From Bradyrhizobium algeriense (GTDB taxonomy: Bacteria > Pseudomonadota > Alphaproteobacteria > Rhizobiales > Xanthobacteraceae): a stretch of 64,000 nucleotides of DNA. The first letter of the stretch is position 1. Each line of letters begins with the position of its first letter. The notes under the pieces are model-generated. The model was not told where the DNA came from, searched no databases, and saw only the letters and a list, made by a program, of their open reading frames with translations. Shown here piece after piece: positions 63,206 to 64,000 of the stretch. Location of the stretch: the NCBI RefSeq assembly GCF_036924595.1, contig NZ_JAZHRV010000001.1, positions 7,901,501 to 7,965,500 on the forward strand, read 5' to 3'. A program made the position numbers and the translations under genes.

Positions 63206-64000
63206 TCACGCGGCCAATCGCCGTCGGTGCGCTCGTGAATCCTCGAGCTTCCGTCGTTCTGCATAGCAAGCCGCCAGAAGTGTTTTCACCCAGATCGCCA
63301 TACCCTCAGCTTTGAGATCGATTTTCTGCGAGCGGTTGTAGTGTTGTTCGGTCACCGACGCGAGCTGTTCGCGTTCGTCGATGCTGGAGTGTGCTGTCTT
63401 GTGTCCCAGGATAGCTGTTGCCGCGCCGCCCAATCTTCTGTCGTCAAGAAACGTTGTCACGGTTCTTCTAACGTCATGCAGTGTGAACGGTCGGATACCG
63501 TACTCCTTGAAAAGGTCAGGTCGCATCTTTCTCGGCTTCGGCTTTGGCCCTGGCTTTCCCTTTCGCGCCGGCTTTTGTCGAACCGTGTGATCGTAAACGC
63601 GGCCTTGGAGCCGATACATCAAGAGGTTAAGTGCGGCAGGAGTGACTCGATTGCGCACGTCTCGCCCGGGAAACATCCAAGAGGACTTTCCACCGGCTTC
63701 CCTATGAAACGTTGCCATTACCTTCAGCGCTGCTGGAGGGATCGGAAGTGAATGAGGTCGACCACCATCTCGGCCGCCTTTCATCTCCTCCGACGTCCAG
63801 TTTGCAATCTTCCACCCGCGCAGTTTTCGGTCGATTCTCGAAGCCTCGAAAAGTCGATCTAGCCGCAACTGGAGGAAAGCACCCGTTCTCTGTGCCGTCA
63901 GTGCAACTCCCCAAAGGGCTCCAATCGTGCCGGGATAGGTTTCGTGCTCGCCATCGGCCAAATTCCGGAATTTCTCCGCAATTACTAAGGCCCGCGCTAT
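63206..64000 (-). CDS. Tyrosine-type integrase, catalytic part (5' end outside window)
   Basis: 265 residues are visible and the frame stays open to the window edge. Catalytic landmarks: first Arg in ALTAQRTGAFLQLRLDRL, then FTLHDVRRTVTTFL (His-x-x-Arg), GHKTAHSSIDE (His/Trp-position His), and QHYNRSQK carrying the nucleophilic Tyr. A basic insertion RQKPARKGKPGPKPKPRKM lies between boxes. The phage/island integrase group fits. Located about 400 bp right of the tRNA-Arg fragment at 62748, consistent with integration at that tRNA. N-terminal arm-binding domain lies outside. Confidence 0.9.
   Translation of the reverse strand: MARALVIAEKFRNLADGEHETYPGTIGALWGVALTAQRTGAFLQLRLDRLFEASRIDRKLRGWKIANWTSEEMKGGRDGGRPHSLPIPPAALKVMATFHREAGGKSSWMFPGRDVRNRVTPAALNLLMYRLQGRVYDHTVRQKPARKGKPGPKPKPRKMRPDLFKEYGIRPFTLHDVRRTVTTFLDDRRLGGAATAILGHKTAHSSIDEREQLASVTEQHYNRSQKIDLKAEGMAIWVKTLLAACYAERRKLEDSRAHRRRLAA

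Noticed and set aside
1..64000. CRISPR array
   Set aside because: The only multi-copy short repeats are the roughly 98-bp intergenic elements, kilobases apart; there is no regularly spaced 25-40 bp repeat/spacer pattern and no cas gene.

Overview
The window reads as high-GC alphaproteobacterial chromosome, most likely Bradyrhizobium or a close relative in the Nitrobacteraceae. The reasons are many solitary PF04392-type substrate-binding proteins with Tat signals ending in [10 protein letters not shown], a roughly 98-bp intergenic repeat of the kind that produces spurious hypothetical ORFs in Bradyrhizobium, and a PrkA kinase, a PVA-dehydrogenase-like protein and many tiny membrane ORFs. The genus is an inference from style, not a measured match.

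Region by region. 1-2661 is the end of an ABC export operon: an ATPase cut by the window edge, a permease with a GldG-like extracytoplasmic part, and a secreted lectin-like protein. 3138-4454 is an alpha/beta-hydrolase fused to a class III nucleotide cyclase. 4740-19407 holds eight paralogous solitary substrate-binding protein genes plus one internally deleted remnant. A minus-strand signalling operon (Cache-HAMP-GAF-GAF histidine kinase, single-domain response regulator, REC-cyclase) sits in the middle of that array. 19710-20549 is a ninth binding protein of another family. 20748-22662 is a group II intron with its maturase gene, inserted in one copy of the dispersed repeat.

22.8-32 kb carries serine hydrolases, a nonsense-interrupted gene, an outer-membrane-type protein, a large serine recombinase with four C-terminal DNA-binding-like repeats, and a cupin protein. 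32.1-34.7 kb is a decayed stretch of short ORFs. 34.9-41.4 kb has a Crp/Fnr regulator, small conserved genes, an IS66 element (8-bp target duplication) and an IS701-like element (4-bp target duplication). 41.4-52.5 kb has small membrane and secreted proteins, a Sel1-repeat protein, a phosphotransferase, prkA, a heme/PQQ dehydrogenase, a third beta-lactamase-like hydrolase and a Lys-rich micropeptide gene.

53290-62800 looks like a catabolic genomic island. It lies between two same-orientation 3' fragments of tRNA-Arg(CCG). It holds an oligopeptide/dipeptide-type ABC transporter, an FCD-family GntR regulator, a GlcD-type FAD oxidase (3' frameshift) and a cysteine-less Asp/Glu racemase-family protein. 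A tyrosine integrase runs off the right end.

The most distinctive features are the match between the intron's predicted exon-binding sites and the dispersed repeat, the near one-strand orientation of that repeat, the substrate-binding-protein array, the recombinase with homing-endonuclease-type repeats, and the tRNA-fragment-bounded island.
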